Below, one piece after another: positions 31,735 to 42,580 of a DNA stretch of 64,000 bases. Position numbers and translations under genes: made by a program. Source of the stretch: Asaia platycodi JCM 25414 (lineage in GTDB: Bacteria > Pseudomonadota > Alphaproteobacteria > Acetobacterales > Acetobacteraceae); the NCBI RefSeq assembly GCF_000614545.1, contig NZ_BAKW01000017.1, forward strand, positions 1 to 64,000. The letters are read 5' to 3'. The first letter of the stretch is position 1. Each line of letters opens with the position of its first letter. Under the pieces are notes generated by a model. That model did not search any database, was not told where the DNA came from, and saw nothing but the letters and a program-made list of their open reading frames with translations.

Positions 31735-33627
31735 CTAGCTCTGGTTCGCCAGCTCGATCTCGGCCTCTGCGTTGAGCCAGCGTTCTTCTGCAGCCTGTTC
31801 CTCTGCGATCAGCGCAGCCAGTCTCGTATTCAGCTTCGTTATCTCGCTGGCATCGCTTTTTTCATAAAGTGCCGGATCCGCAAGCCGCGTCTCTATCTTC
31901 GCTCGTTCCTTGCCCAATTGCTCCATGAGCTGCTCGGCAGCCTTAGCCACCTTGCGCAAAGGCGCCAAAGTGCGTCGCTGCTCGGCGCGGTCACGACGCT
32001 GGTCCTTGCGGCCAGTATTATCGGTGCCGCTTTCGATGCGTGTCTCGCTGGCGGCTTTTCTGGCGCGCTCGATCAGCCAGCTGCGATAGCCGTCCATGTC
32101 CTCGTCGAAGGGGGTGATGGTACCCTCATCGACCAGCCAGAGACGATCGGCCACGGATTCCACGAGATGAGAGTCATGGCTGATCAGCACCACGGCCCCT
32201 TCAAAGTCGCATAACGCCCTGATGAGGGCATCGCGTGCATCCAGATCGAGATGGTTCGTCGGTTCATCGAGCAGCAGAAGATGGGGCGCGTTGCGTGTGG
32301 CCAGCGCCAGAAGGAGGCGGGCTTTCTCACCGCCTGACAGATCGCCCACGCGCGATTCTGCCTTGCCGGCGTCGAGGCCAAAGCGATCGAGCTGGGCGCG
32401 CACGGCGACTGGCGTCGCGTCCGGCATGGCGCGGCTCATATGGTCGATCGGCGTTTCGCTCAGCACGAGCTCGTCGCCCTGATGCTGCGCAAAATAGCCT
32501 ATGCGCAGCCGCGATGAGTGCTGCATGGTGCCCGAAATCGGTTCAAGTCGTCCGGCCAGCAGCTTGGCAAAAGTCGACTTGCCCTTGCCGTTCTGCCCCA
32601 GCAGCGCGATGCGATCATCGAGATCGAGACGGCAAGAGAGGTTGGAGAGCACGGCGCGCCCGTCATAGCCAACCGTCACCTTGTCGAGAGAGAGCATCGG
32701 CGGTGGAAGCGGGGCAGGCTCTGGAAAAGAGAAACGGGTCGGGCTGTCCTCGACAACGGAATCGATCTGCGGAAGCCGGGCGAGGGCTTTCAGTCGTGCC
32801 TGGGCCTGGCGCGCCTTGGTGGCCTTGGCCCGGAAACGATCGACGAAAGACTGCATATGCGCCCGCTGGGCGGCAAGGCGCTCGGCGGCGCGGTTTTGCT
32901 GCAGGGCTTGCTCGGTGCGGATACGAATGAACTCGTCATAGCCACCAGGCGTCAGGTTGATCCTGCCCTTATCGAGATGCGCGATGGAATCGACCACGCT
33001 GTCCAGCAGCGAGCGATCGTGGCTGACCACGATGGCGGCGCCGGAGAAGGCCTTGAGCCAGTTTTCGAGCCAGATCGTCGCCTCGATGTCGAGGTGATTG
33101 GTCGGTTCGTCGAGGAGAAGCAGATCGGGGCTGAGGAAGAGCGCGGTGGCGAGCGCGACGCGCATCCTCCATCCGCCCGAGAAGGATGAGACCGGGCGCA
33201 GCTGTGCCTCATGGTCGAAACCAAGGCCTGAGAGAATACTGGCGGCACGCGCTGGGGCCGTATGGGCGTCGATCACGAGCAACCGCTCATGGATATCGGC
33301 CAGACGCGTCGGATCGGATGTCGTTTCGGAATCATGAAGGAGCTGGGCGCGCTCGAGATCGCCTGCGAGCACTGTCTCGATGAGAGAGGCCTCGCCTTCT
33401 GGTGTTTCCTGTTTCACCCGGCCCATACTGGCCCGGTTCGATAATATGATCGTGCCGCCATCGGGGTGCAGATCGCCTGCGATGGCGGCGAGAAGCGTCG
33501 ATTTGCCGACGCCGTTTCGCCCCACTAGACCGATCTTGCGACCGGGATCGACGCTCAGTGAGGCATTGTCGAGGAGGACGCGCCCGGCGATGCGCAGGGT
33601 CAGATCGGTGATGGTCAGAAGGCTCAC
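31735..33627 (-). CDS. ABC-F family ATPase (Uup/YheS type)
   Basis: Soluble twin-ATPase that acts on the ribosome, not a transporter. Walker A motifs are GRNGVGKST and GQNGKGKST; signature motifs are SFSGGWRMR and LSGGEKARLLLAL; Walker B is LLLLDEPTNHLD in both halves. A linker of about 80 residues (the P-site tRNA interaction motif region, rich in Arg/Lys/Gln) separates them, and a C-terminal coiled coil (about 540-630) follows. It is 630 residues and intact. Closest in layout to Uup/YheS; not clearly a resistance-type member. Confidence 0.93.
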   Translation of the reverse strand: MSLLTITDLTLRIAGRVLLDNASLSVDPGRKIGLVGRNGVGKSTLLAAIAGDLHPDGGTIILSNRASMGRVKQETPEGEASLIETVLAGDLERAQLLHDSETTSDPTRLADIHERLLVIDAHTAPARAASILSGLGFDHEAQLRPVSSFSGGWRMRVALATALFLSPDLLLLDEPTNHLDIEATIWLENWLKAFSGAAIVVSHDRSLLDSVVDSIAHLDKGRINLTPGGYDEFIRIRTEQALQQNRAAERLAAQRAHMQSFVDRFRAKATKARQAQARLKALARLPQIDSVVEDSPTRFSFPEPAPLPPPMLSLDKVTVGYDGRAVLSNLSCRLDLDDRIALLGQNGKGKSTFAKLLAGRLEPISGTMQHSSRLRIGYFAQHQGDELVLSETPIDHMSRAMPDATPVAVRAQLDRFGLDAGKAESRVGDLSGGEKARLLLALATRNAPHLLLLDEPTNHLDLDARDALIRALCDFEGAVVLISHDSHLVESVADRLWLVDEGTITPFDEDMDGYRSWLIERARKAASETRIESGTDNTGRKDQRRDRAEQRRTLAPLRKVAKAAEQLMEQLGKERAKIETRLADPALYEKSDASEITKLNTRLAALIAEEQAAEERWLNAEAEIELANQS

Positions 33628-33744
33628 TGCAAATTCCCCGGCAGGATGGACGCGTTTTGATGTGATGCGGACTATCAGGAAGTGTTGTTTTGCTCTAGGG
33701 GAAGGGCGTTCACCGCTTCCCTTTTTTGTGCAGGAGTTGCCGCA

Positions 33745-34166
33745 ATGGCCCTGGAACGTACCCTTTCGATCATCAAGCCTGACGCGACCCGTCGCAACCT
33801 GACCGGCAAGATCAATACCGTGTTCGAAGACGCAGGCCTGCGTATCGTCGCACAGAAGCGCATCAAGCTGACAGAAGATCAGGCCAAGGCTTCTACGCCG
33901 TTCACGCAGAGCGCCCCTTCTACGGCAGCCTTGTTTCTTCCATGCTGTCCGAGCCGGTTGTCGTGCAGGTTCTGCAGGGTGAAAACGCCGTTGCTCGTCA
34001 TCGTGAAGTCATGGGTGCTACCAACCCGGCCCAGGCAGCGGACGGCACCGTGCGCAAGCTCTATGCCGAGAGCATCGAAGCCAACTCTGTGCACGGTTCG
34101 GACAGCCTCGAGAACGCAAAGAACGAAATCGCTTTCTTCTTCGCCGAGACTGAAATCTGCGCGTAA
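33745..34166 (+). CDS. ndk: nucleoside diphosphate kinase, frame broken once
   Basis: Transfers the gamma phosphate between nucleoside triphosphates and diphosphates via a phospho-His. The N-terminal [18 protein letters not shown] is typical. One G is missing near 33888: with it the sequence reads [20 protein letters not shown]. The next frame contains the end of the family, including [20 protein letters not shown] with the active-site His. The repaired length is exactly 140 residues, the family norm. It is an essential-type gene, so the break is almost surely not biological. Confidence 0.95.
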
Positions 34167-34537
34167 GACTTTTGCTATTTCGGGCTGTGTTGCCCTCGCT
34201 TCATAGGCGCGCAGCTCTCGATAGCACGGATGTTCCATTCGAGGATTTGTCATCTTCCCGGATGGATAGCCCGTGATGAACAACAGGAAAGGTGGCCCGG
34301 GGCCACCTTTTTTGTTGCCCGGTTCCGAAGAGAACTATTGGTCACTGTACTGTCATTAACAGGTTGACGATAATTTTCGTCATATACGACAGATGGTACT
34401 CGATATTAACGTTCGGTGTGATCGTGCCATGAAATTTTATATGTTTTTCATCTTGGGTAAGCAGAACCGAAGAGGAAACAATGATAAAAATTGCGGAGTA
34501 TCCAGCAGATCAATAATAGTGGAAGAGTGTATTTGAT
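34167..34537. other. AT-rich intergenic stretch
   Basis: It holds the ndk terminator, then about 210 unusually AT-rich bases leading to the orphan gene at 34538. No gene or RNA was recognised in it. Confidence 0.5.
34288..34313 (+). terminator. Rho-independent terminator after ndk
   Basis: A 10-bp stem (aaaggtggcc / ggccaccttt) with loop cgg, running into TTTTTT. Confidence 0.9.
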
Positions 34538-35014
34538 ATGGTGTGGTCACCGAATAGTGCAGCGTCAACATCGGGACATCTTGCCGGCTCGAACCAGAGC
34601 AGGGTTGTCCCTTTTCCTCGCAAGCGCGAACAGGCGCCGCAGGACCAGGTCGAAATTTCCGATCCCGATATCACTGTTCTGACTGAAGATGGCCGCTCAC
34701 TTGAAAAGCTTGGCATGTCCGGAGACGAATGCTGCTACATTCTCCTTCCTGACGTTCACCAAGTAACTTTCCGCTATCGCTCAGCCCCGTCTGAAGTTGT
34801 TGCGCCGACTCAGGATATGGCTTCGGCAATCTTCAGTAAAGTCATTGTCTCGGAGGTCGACGCGGTGTCTGAGATCGGAATATCGAGCGCCGTTTCATCA
34901 GATCCTCACCTCGACGGTGACATGCGCTGGATCGAACCTGGACGTACTCTTTTCCTTTCCAGAAAATCTCCCGATCATGTAGCGCTTTTGTCGGTCCAGC
35001 TCATCAATCGGTAA
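34538..35014 (+). CDS. orphan hypothetical protein, 158 residues
   Basis: Not recognised. The N-terminal 35 residues are low-complexity and basic (SNQSRVVPFPRKREQ). An acidic, mixed alpha/beta-looking segment follows (EISDPDITVLTEDGRSLEKLG), with a CC pair near residue 66 and no signal peptide or membrane helix. The frame is intact. A GGAAGAG box lies 12 bases before the ATG. It stands alone between ndk and a convergent transporter, after AT-rich DNA unlike its neighbours, which may point to acquisition. The coding call rests on frame length and ribosome site only. Confidence 0.5.
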   Translation: MVWSPNSAASTSGHLAGSNQSRVVPFPRKREQAPQDQVEISDPDITVLTEDGRSLEKLGMSGDECCYILLPDVHQVTFRYRSAPSEVVAPTQDMASAIFSKVIVSEVDAVSEIGISSAVSSDPHLDGDMRWIEPGRTLFLSRKSPDHVALLSVQLINR

Positions 35015-35061
35015 AGTCGAGAGGCGCTTTCGGGCTCCGGATGCACTTGATTCTGGTGTTT

Positions 35062-35999
35062 TCAATCTGTCCTGTTCGGGTTCAGCAGAGTTCTGGCCCG
35101 ACGCCAGGGACGTCCGTCTATTGCCGCAAGTCCTGTGCCGATCAAAGCCAGACCAGCTATCGCGTACCATCTGATCGTCTCACCCAGAAACACCGTGCCG
35201 AGCAGCAACGCCATGATCGGCAGCAGGAAGGTGACCAGAGACAGATTGGTCGCACCCGCCGTTGCGAGAAGTCTGAAGTAGAGAATAAAGCGAGTGCCGT
35301 ACTGAGAAAGGCAATTCCCGCAAAGGCGCCCCAGATCGTGATCGACGGAGAAGCCAGATTCCAGGGATGATCGACGATGAGGGAGAAAGGCATGATTAGC
35401 ACCGTACTCGCGGTGAGTTGTCCGGTCGCGAGCCTCAGAGGTGGCAGATTTCTGAACCGCCGGCCATAAACACCGCCAAAGCCGTAGCTCAACGCGGCTG
35501 TGAGGCAAGCAAGCTCTCCCAGAAGCGATCGCTGCGCACCTCCGCCGAACAGAGCCGGACCGATCAGCACCCCTACGCCGCAGAACCCCATCGCGATGCC
35601 GATAATTTTCCCCCAGCGCAGTTTTTCATCATGGGTGAAGAAATGTGCGACCACGATGGTGAATACCGGGGTGGTGGCATTCAGGATGGCTGCAATACCG
35701 CTTGGTATGCGCGTCTCACCGAACGCGATTGCCGAGAACGGGATGACGTTATTCAGCATACCCAGCAGAAGCAGCCTCACCCAGACGGAGCGCTCCAGCA
35801 TCAGAACATCGCGCCTTGAAAGCAGAAAAATATTGAGTGCAAGGGCCGCAAGCCCCACGCGCCCCAGCACGACCGTAAATGGCGGCACGGCCGAAACGAG
35901 AATTTTGAAAAAGAAGAAAGAACCGCCCCAGAGCAAGGCGAGCACCAGCAAGAGGCACCATTCTTCCAGCCCCATCCCCCGATCATGCGAACGATGCAT
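35062..35999 (-). CDS. EamA/DMT-family transporter, frame broken once
   Basis: Ten-helix drug/metabolite-type exporter or permease. Two EamA repeats are seen: LVLALLWGGSFFFFKILV at the start and GELACLTAALSYGFGGVYGRR in the middle. One T is lost in a T run near 35295; the repaired text is FLSTALAFILYFRLLATAGATN, followed by PIMALLLGTVFLGETI. The repaired length is 312 residues. GAGGGG precedes ATG 35999. The substrate is unknown. The plus-strand P-loop gene begins 137 bases away. Confidence 0.88.
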
Positions 36000-36136
36000 G
36001 TCTTGCCCCTCTGCGGTCTGTTCTGCGATCCTTGACTTCTGCCATGAGCGGCCATTTCTCGCACCCCGGCCGGCAGCCGGTCGCGACGAATTGTCATGAG
36101 GCGTGTTTTTCGGAGCGCAGCTCAGGGAGAAGGGCG

Positions 36137-36723
36137 ATGAGGGGACACTTCAGCGATGTCTCGTTCAAAGAGCTTGGGCCGCGTCTGATCGTCATGGGGC
36201 CGAGCAACAGCGGCAAATCGACGCTCTCGGTTTTCATCGGGAGCGTTCGGGGCCTTCCGGTCGTGCATCTCGACCTCCTGCGCCATGAAGCTGGCAGTTT
36301 CGACAAGATGAGGCCCTTGGCCGATTTCCATCACGATCATGCTCTCGCAATAGAGGCACCGTCATGGGTCATGGATGGCAATTATTCATCCTGCCTCGAT
36401 CGGCGTCTGGCACGGGCGACTGGCATTATTCTGCTCGACGCGACGACCATGACCAGTTTGCAGCGCTACGTTACGCGATGCCTCGGCAGGCGGGTTCGTC
36501 ATGGAGGGTACGGCGCGACCATTGAGTCTATGCGGTTTTCGATGGTGCGACACATCGTCGGGCCGACACGGTCGAACAGAAGGCGTTATCGCCACATGTT
36601 CGACACATGGGCCTGCCGAAGCTCTTTCTTCCCACGCCGCAGGCAGTAGCGGCATTCCGCCGGCGGGAGCAGGCTATTTTTTTAGTCCGGCGGAAGCTCG
36701 CTGTTCCTGCGGTTGTCAATTAA
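36137..36723 (+). CDS. P-loop kinase-like ('DNA topology modulation' FlaR-like) protein, frame broken near the end
   Basis: Small adenylate-kinase-like NTPase. Walker A is GPSNSGKST near residue 21; HLDLLRHEAGSF and WVMDGNYSSCLDRRLARATGIILLD fit the FlaR/topology-modulation group of nucleotide kinase-like proteins. A missing G near 36610 breaks the last part; the next frame gives GLPKLFLPTPQAVAAFRRR and stops at 36723, overlapping the convergent sugar transporter by 42 bases. ATG 36137 has AGGGAGAAGG ahead, so an upstream frame start at 36032 is rejected. The true substrate is unknown. Confidence 0.7.
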
Positions 36724-38165
36724 CGAAGCCCCGGTAGCGAGGTGAGAGCCAAAGGGACCGGCAAGCAGTGTTTCCTCGATTTTTTCAAGCGAGACGCCTT
36801 TCGTTTCCGGTACGAAACGCAAAACGAACAGCATCGATGCGAGGCAGAGGGCGGCAAAGAGCCACATCGAAAACGCCCCGTGAAAGACGGCGTTGAGCGT
36901 GGCATTTCCTGCCAGCATCGGAAAGCTCTGCGCCACGATGAAATTCATGACCCAGTTGGAGGCGACGGCAAGACTCATACCGATTGAGCGCAGCCTGTTG
37001 GGAAAGATCTCGGACACCAGTATCCATGCGACAGGCCCCCAGGAAAGGCCGAACATCAGCATGTAAAGCAGGAGCCCGAACAGGGCGAGCAGGCCCGTAT
37101 CCTGCGTGTAAAGGGCTAGGGAAGAGGCCAGCAGCCCGAGAGTCATTCCGAGCGATCCCCAGAGTATGAGCGTCTGCGACCCTTCCGATCCACGATCCAG
37201 GCGCCGATCATGCCTCCGGCAAGGTTGGCGACACCGATCCAGATCGTCTGGAAGAGAGCATTTTGCAGGCTGCCGCTCGAGGCGCTCAGCAGCATCGGCG
37301 CATAATAGACGACGATGTTGATGCCGGTGAATTGCTGCAACCCCGCCACCATGGCCCCTATGAAAATGATCCATCTTGCGCGTCGGTCGCGTAGGACACC
37401 TATCAGCGAGCGGCTCGCTGCTCCATGATGGGTGATCGAGATGCGGATTTCGTTTATAAGCGACTGCGCGTGGGCCTCGTTCGAGATGCGCGCCAGTGTT
37501 CTGAGCGCGTGATCCTCACGCCCCTTGGTCATGTGCCAGCGCGGCGACTCAGGAATGAGGAAGATCGTGGCGCAGAAAATCACGCAGGGGACGATTTCCG
37601 ATCCGAGCATCCAGCGCCAGCCCATTTCCTCTAGCCATGCAGTGCTGGCGCGGGCTGCGATCAGGTAGTTGACGATATAGACCAGTAGGGCCCCCAGAAC
37701 GATGGCAAATTGCTCCATCGAGAGCGCTCGGCCGCGCATATCCTTGGGGGAGACCTCTGACATGTACATCGGTGACACGGCAGAGGCGATGCCCACGGCC
37801 AGCCCTCCCAGCATGCGATAAAGCACAAATTGTGTGAAGTCTGGCGCGAGAGCGGCGCCCAGCGATTGTACCGAGAACAGGATGGCGCAAACAAACAGCG
37901 CCATGCGTCTGCCAAGCTTGTGGGCGAGCCAGCCGGAGGCGAACGCGCCTGCGATACAGCCGAGAATGACGCTCGATACCGCCCAGCCGGTTTCTGCGTC
38001 GCTCAGATGAAAATGAGCCCGTATCGGCCCGATTGCTCCTGAGATGACCGAGGTATCGTAGCCGAACAAGATGCCGCCCAGAGCGGCAACCGCACAAATG
38101 CGTAGAACATAGGAGACGTCGTGACGCTCGGAAGAGACACCGACGAGCTCGCTCACCCGGCTCAT
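36682..38165 (-). CDS. MFS sugar-proton symporter (XylE/GalP-like), frame broken once
   Basis: Twelve-helix sugar porter. Family motifs are GGILFGYDTSVISGA near residue 31, LAHKLGRRMAL, RMLGGLAVGIAS, PESPRWHMTKGR, GLQQFTGINIVVYYAP, DRKGRR and the C-terminal PETKGVSLEKIEE. A single base is lost near 37178; repair gives GRRQTLILWGSLG. The repaired length is 494 residues, normal for the family. It is divergent from a TIM-barrel isomerase at 38488, which suggests a small sugar or polyol uptake and use unit. The sugar cannot be named. Confidence 0.9.
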
Positions 38166-38487
38166 AAGATATCTCCCGCGCCGGACGGTTCAATGAGAGC
38201 TCCGGCATCATAGGACGATGCAGAATGCAGGCGGTTCTGATGGGTGATCGTTTCGGAGCGGTGGGGCAGATAGTTGGAAAAGCGCATGGGCGCACCTCGA
38301 AGATGACGTGTACGTAACCTTCCAAACCTACGAAGCGCGTTGGCAAAGCGTATGCCTATTCCGATGGTTTTCCATCAAAACCGGCATGGGGCGTGTGCTG
38401 ATCGACGTCAGGATCGGACGCAGGGCCTCCAGCCTGCTGGAACAAGCCCTCTTCATTTTCGTTCATTTCCGAAGAGAGGTCAGACTT

Positions 38488-39314
38488 ATGGCTACCGCCT
38501 TGCACGGCATTTCAAGCTTTCACAGCAATCTGATCACCGATATCCGTCTCGCACGGGAGGCCGGGTTCGACGAGCTTGAGATTTTCTATCCCAAGCTCGC
38601 CCGTTTTCTGGCGTGTGGCGGCTCGCTTCAGACACTCGGTCGCACGATTGAGGAGGCTGGTCTGCGTGTCGGTTATGTCAGCGCGCTCGACCATATCGAG
38701 CGTCACGAACCCGAACCATTCGCCCAACTTTTGAGTGAGGCGCGCAAGATTACCGAAGAGGCTCAGGCTCTGGGTGCCAAAACTGTCATGATCCTTCCGC
38801 GCAATGGCATTGACCATCTGTCGCAAGAGCAGATCATGGAAATCATGACGCGCAATATTGCGGCGATTGCCGCGATCGGGAAGGATCATGGTATTCGCTA
38901 CATGATCGAACTGCCCGCCTTCACGCAGTTTCGCAGCCTTGCGCAGGCCGAAGAAATCTTCAGGCGAGTGGGGGCCGATAATATCGGGGTAGTTGTCGAT
39001 TTCTGGCATTTCCATGCCTCGGGCCAGACCCCTGAAGATGTTGAGGTCTTCGATAAAGGCAGAATTTTCGGCGTACATTTCTGCGACGGTCGTCGTCCTC
39101 GCCGCGATGAGGCCTGGGATGAAACGGTTCTACGCGCTGTATGCCGGGGGAAGGAGAGATCGACCTTACGGCCTGGTCTGATGCGGTGCGCCGCAGCGGC
39201 TATGACGGAAGCTGGTCAATCGAATTGATCAGCCCCGCTTTATGGGAGAGTGACCCGCAATATTTGCTACCCGAGCTACAGAATCGACTCCGTTCCTTCA
39301 TGAACCTCGCCTGA
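38488..39314 (+). CDS. sugar phosphate isomerase/epimerase-like TIM-barrel protein, frame broken once
   Basis: Xylose-isomerase-like TIM barrel (AP endonuclease family 2 fold), acting on a sugar, inosose or keto-sugar. ATG 38488 has GAGAGG ahead; the open frame upstream to 38308 is not used. HGISSFHSNLITDIRLAREAGFDELEIF opens the barrel; metal ligands appear as IELPAF (Glu), VVDFWHFH (Asp, His) and, in the next frame, SWSIELISP (Glu). The break near 39147 is repaired by one base, giving PGEGEIDLTAWSDAVRRSGYDG and a stop at 39314. The repaired length is 275 residues. It is divergent from the sugar transporter. Confidence 0.82.
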
Positions 39315-39488
39315 GACGTTGCCTTGCGGGAAGGCTGCTAGCGAGATGCAGTCGGCCCCGGGCGCGAGGACTTCTGACCATTGCTCGATTTTCAGTGTTT
39401 CTGGTCAGTAGGCCGGGAGCGCCGATCTGGTCTGCGGTCTCTCAGGGTGCTACGAGCGCAGTATCCAGATCGTTTCGTAGAGAGAGTA

Positions 39489-40471
39489 ATGCAGGCAGAC
39501 CAGACCAACCGGGAGTCGTGCCCCGACGCGATGCCGTCGCTATGCGGCTATCGCGTGGCCGTTTTGATACCCTGCTATAATGAGGAAGTGACAATCGGCG
39601 CCGTCGTGCGCGATATGCGAATGGCGCTGCCCGATGCCGCCCTCTTTGTGTACGACAATAATTCGACAGACCAGACTTTGGCGCGCGCTCGCGAGGCCGG
39701 GGCCATTACGCGCCGTGAGCGGCTGCAAGGCAAAGGTCATGTCATCAGGCGGATGTTTGCCGATATCGAGGCCGATTTTTACGTTCTGATCGATGGCGAT
39801 GGGACTTATGAGGCGGCCGCCGCGCCAAAGATGATACGTCTGGCTCTTGAAAATGCCCATGACACCGTGATGGGCGTACGGGTGCATGAGCGTGCCGAAG
39901 CTATCGTGCCGGACATGTTCTGGGTAACAAGGTGCTGACAGGACTGGTCGTCAGTCTTTTCGGCCGTGGCCAGTCAGACATGCTTTCGGGTTACCGGGTG
40001 TTCAGCCGTCGTTTCGTCAAGTCGTTCCCAGCGATCTCATCCGGGTTTGAAACCGAAACCGAGCTCACGGTCCATGCCCTGCAACTCAACATGTCCATGG
40101 GCGAGGTCTCGACCCGTTATGTCGAGCGTCCCGAGGGGTCGTTCTCGAAACTGAGTACCTATCGCGACGGGTTCAGAATTCTGGGCACGATCATCCATCT
40201 TTTGAAACAGGAACGGCCTTTTCTGTTTTTCGGACTCATCGGCTGCGTTCTCGCGGCGACTGGCGGTCTGGTCGGACTGCGCTCTGTGCTCGACTTCATC
40301 GAAACTCACACCGTACCGCATCTGCCTTCGGCGGTTCTGGCCACCGGGCTTGAAATACTGGCGGCGCTGTCTCTCGTTTGCGGTGTCATTCTAGACAGCG
40401 TTACTCACGGGCGTCAGGAGAACAAGCGCCTGGCCTATCTCGGTCTGCAAGCGCCGCCGAGCGTTCAGTAA
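39489..40471 (+). CDS. family 2 glycosyltransferase (DPM1/DPG synthase-like), frame broken once
   Basis: Membrane-associated transferase, probably moving a sugar to a polyprenyl phosphate for cell-surface glycan building. VAVLIPCYNEEVTIGAVVRDM opens the GT-A fold; DNNSTDQT and LIDGDGTYEAAAAPKMI carry the metal-binding Asp residues. The frame breaks near 39915; the next frame continues GNKVLTGLVVSLFGRGQSDM and FETETELTVHALQL, then two C-terminal helices. The repaired length is 327 residues. It precedes the DUF2142 membrane protein, a common pairing of lipid-linked sugar synthase with a membrane glycosyltransferase. Confidence 0.87.
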
Positions 40472-40578
40472 CGGGCGTTTCTCACTCGTATTACTTCAGA
40501 CACCCGCTTTTCCCGTTTCTGCAAACCAGGATACCGTCCTTGCTGCGCCTTTTGAGAGATGTTCCGCCCTTTTCGCCA

Positions 40579-42041
40579 ATGCTTCGGCCAGCCTGGGTCT
40601 ATAGTTTCTTTGCCTGTCTCATGGCCATGGCTTGTATTCTGCTTACACCGCCTGGTCAGAGTCCTGATGAACGCAACCACCTGGCGAGAGTAGTACAGAT
40701 TTCTCAGGGCGGTTTTGTCGGCTTGAAAAACGGGCCCAAGGAGGCTGGGGGATATTTGCCCGCCAATTTCCCGACAGAAGCGAGATGCTCAATTCTCTGC
40801 GGTTCAATCCTGACGCCAAGGTCCCGATGCCGGAGTTGCTGGCGCTTTCGCAACGGCACTGGTCGCATGAGAAGAGCTGGACTGCGTTCGGCAATACGGT
40901 CATCTACGCCCCTATCGCCTATCTGCCGGGCGCGGCGACCAGCTTCGTCGCTCGACAGGGGCGCGCAACGATCATCCAGACAAGCTATGCCGTTCGCGCG
41001 GCAAACGCGCTCAGTACCATTCTGCTCTGCACGCTGGGCATCGCGATTACGCGTCGTGGAATGCTCTATCTTGCCGTGATTTCGAGCCTGCCCATGGTAA
41101 TGGCGTTGGGCGCATCCTGCTCTCAGGACGGCGTGATCATCGGGCTCGCCGTGCTGACCGCTGCGCTCTTGACCCGTCTGGACGAAACGACCCCGGGGTC
41201 AACACGCTTATGGGTCGTCGTCGCCGTTCTCTTCTCAGTGCTGACGGTAAGCAAGCCGCCACTGCTTTTATGCAGTCTCATTCCATTGGGATTCGCTCGA
41301 CCTGCTCGCGCCTGGTTGCGCGCCTTGCCGCTGATTTCGAGTGTCGCGACGTTTCTTTTCTGGCAGAAATTCGGACTTGATCCGACGAAAATTCCTTTTC
41401 GAGACGGTTCAGGCGTGTCGGATAGCGGTCAGGTTCACTGGGTTCTGACGCACCCCCAATTGCTACCTGCCTTAGCCTATCACACGTTGCAGCAAAATAT
41501 TGGTCACAATATTCACGAGTTTATGGGCGTTCTGGGATGGCTCGATACCCTTTTCCCTAATTGGTTCTATTGTCTGATCGCTGGCGTAATCGGTGTCGTG
41601 CTGGCTTTCAGTAGCTATCCGGCTCTGGGTGATAGAGAGCTGCGTCAGTCCAGTCCGGTATCAGCGTTGGCGGTATTTTCTATGGCCCTCGCCACAGGTG
41701 GCGTATTTTTTTCGATCTATGTGATTTGGACGCCGGTTGGTGCGCCGGTGATCGATGGCGTGCAGGGACGGTACTTCCTCCCCATAGCGCCGTTTCTTGC
41801 GCTTGTTTTCCCAAAGGTCAGGGTCGAGGGGCAGGTCGCCTCTTCTATGCGCGTACATCAGATCGCAATGCTTGGCCTAGTACTCTTCCTCGCTCTTGAT
41901 ATGGTCACGCTCACTTGCTTCTGGCGTCACGCTATTGGCTGGCCTGACGGCACTCCGCAGGCGCACAGAAGAAAGCCCGGTTCAAAAACCGGGCTTTTCT
42001 TTCATTTTTTATCCAGAAATGTGGCGAGGGCCGCCGGGTAA
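40579..42041 (+). CDS. DUF2142-type polytopic membrane protein, frame broken
   Basis: Large membrane protein resembling DUF2142/ArnT-like GT-C proteins that use lipid-linked sugars. The N-terminal helix is followed by TPPGQSPDERNHLARVVQIS, the family motif with acidic residues. A base is lost near 40783; the next frame begins MLNSLRFNPDAKVPMPELL and contains about nine helices and SCSQDGVIIGLAVLTA. The open frame ends at 42041, past a terminator and into purN. A further loss near 41930 would end it at 41947 (WRHRYWLA), which I consider more likely. The start is uncertain. Confidence 0.72.
41972..42000. terminator. bidirectional Rho-independent terminator
   Basis: The stem aaagcccggtt / aaccgggcttt with a short loop and a following T run lies between the DUF2142 gene and the convergent purN. 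The A tract serves purN. Confidence 0.85.
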
Positions 42042-42580
42042 AGCAGATGTTCCTGCTCAAGCACACGGCTGGCGAGACTCCGCTCGGTGTCGCTTTCGAG
42101 CACCTTGACTCTTGCCTGTGCGAGGATCGGGCCTTCATCGACCCCATCGGTCACCAGATGCACGGTGCATCCATGTTCGGCGTCGCCCGCTGCCAGTGCG
42201 CGGGCATGCGTGTCCAGACCCGGATAGGCTGGAAGCAGGCTCGGATGGATATTCAGCATCCTGTCCCGCCAGCGTCCTACCAGATAGGGGGTTAGCACAC
42301 GCATATATCCCGCGAGGCAGATGGCCTCCACGCCAGCATTCGTCAGCGCCTTGTCGATTGCCTTCTCGTGGCCGTCGCGATCTTTTGGAAAGAGACGGTG
42401 GTCGATCGCCACAGCGTCGAGCCCGGCCGCACGTGCGGTTTCAAGACCGGGCGCGTCGGGGTTGTTGCTCAATACAAGTGCGATGCGCGCCGGATAATCC
42501 GGCCGCGCGCAAGCCTCTATCAGCGCATTCATGTTGCTGCCACGCCCGCTAATGAGAATGGCGATGGGCGTTTTCTTCAT
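42002..42580 (-). CDS. purN: phosphoribosylglycinamide formyltransferase
   Basis: Third step of purine synthesis: formylates GAR with 10-formyl-[22 protein letters not shown] is the N-terminal signature; [44 protein letters not shown] and [17 protein letters not shown] carry the substrate and catalytic residues (Asn, His, Asp). It is 192 residues and intact. The start ATG 42580 overlaps the purM stop (ATGA), so the two are translationally coupled; longer upstream starts lie inside purM and are rejected. Confidence 0.96.
   Translation of the reverse strand: MKKTPIAILISGRGSNMNALIEACARPDYPARIALVLSNNPDAPGLETARAAGLDAVAIDHRLFPKDRDGHEKAIDKALTNAGVEAICLAGYMRVLTPYLVGRWRDRMLNIHPSLLPAYPGLDTHARALAAGDAEHGCTVHLVTDGVDEGPILAQARVKVLESDTERSLASRVLEQEHLLYPAALATFLDKK

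Noticed and set aside
33745..34166. ndk as a true pseudogene
   Set aside because: A single missing G restores all 140 residues with no other damage, and the same type of lesion occurs in many essential genes here.
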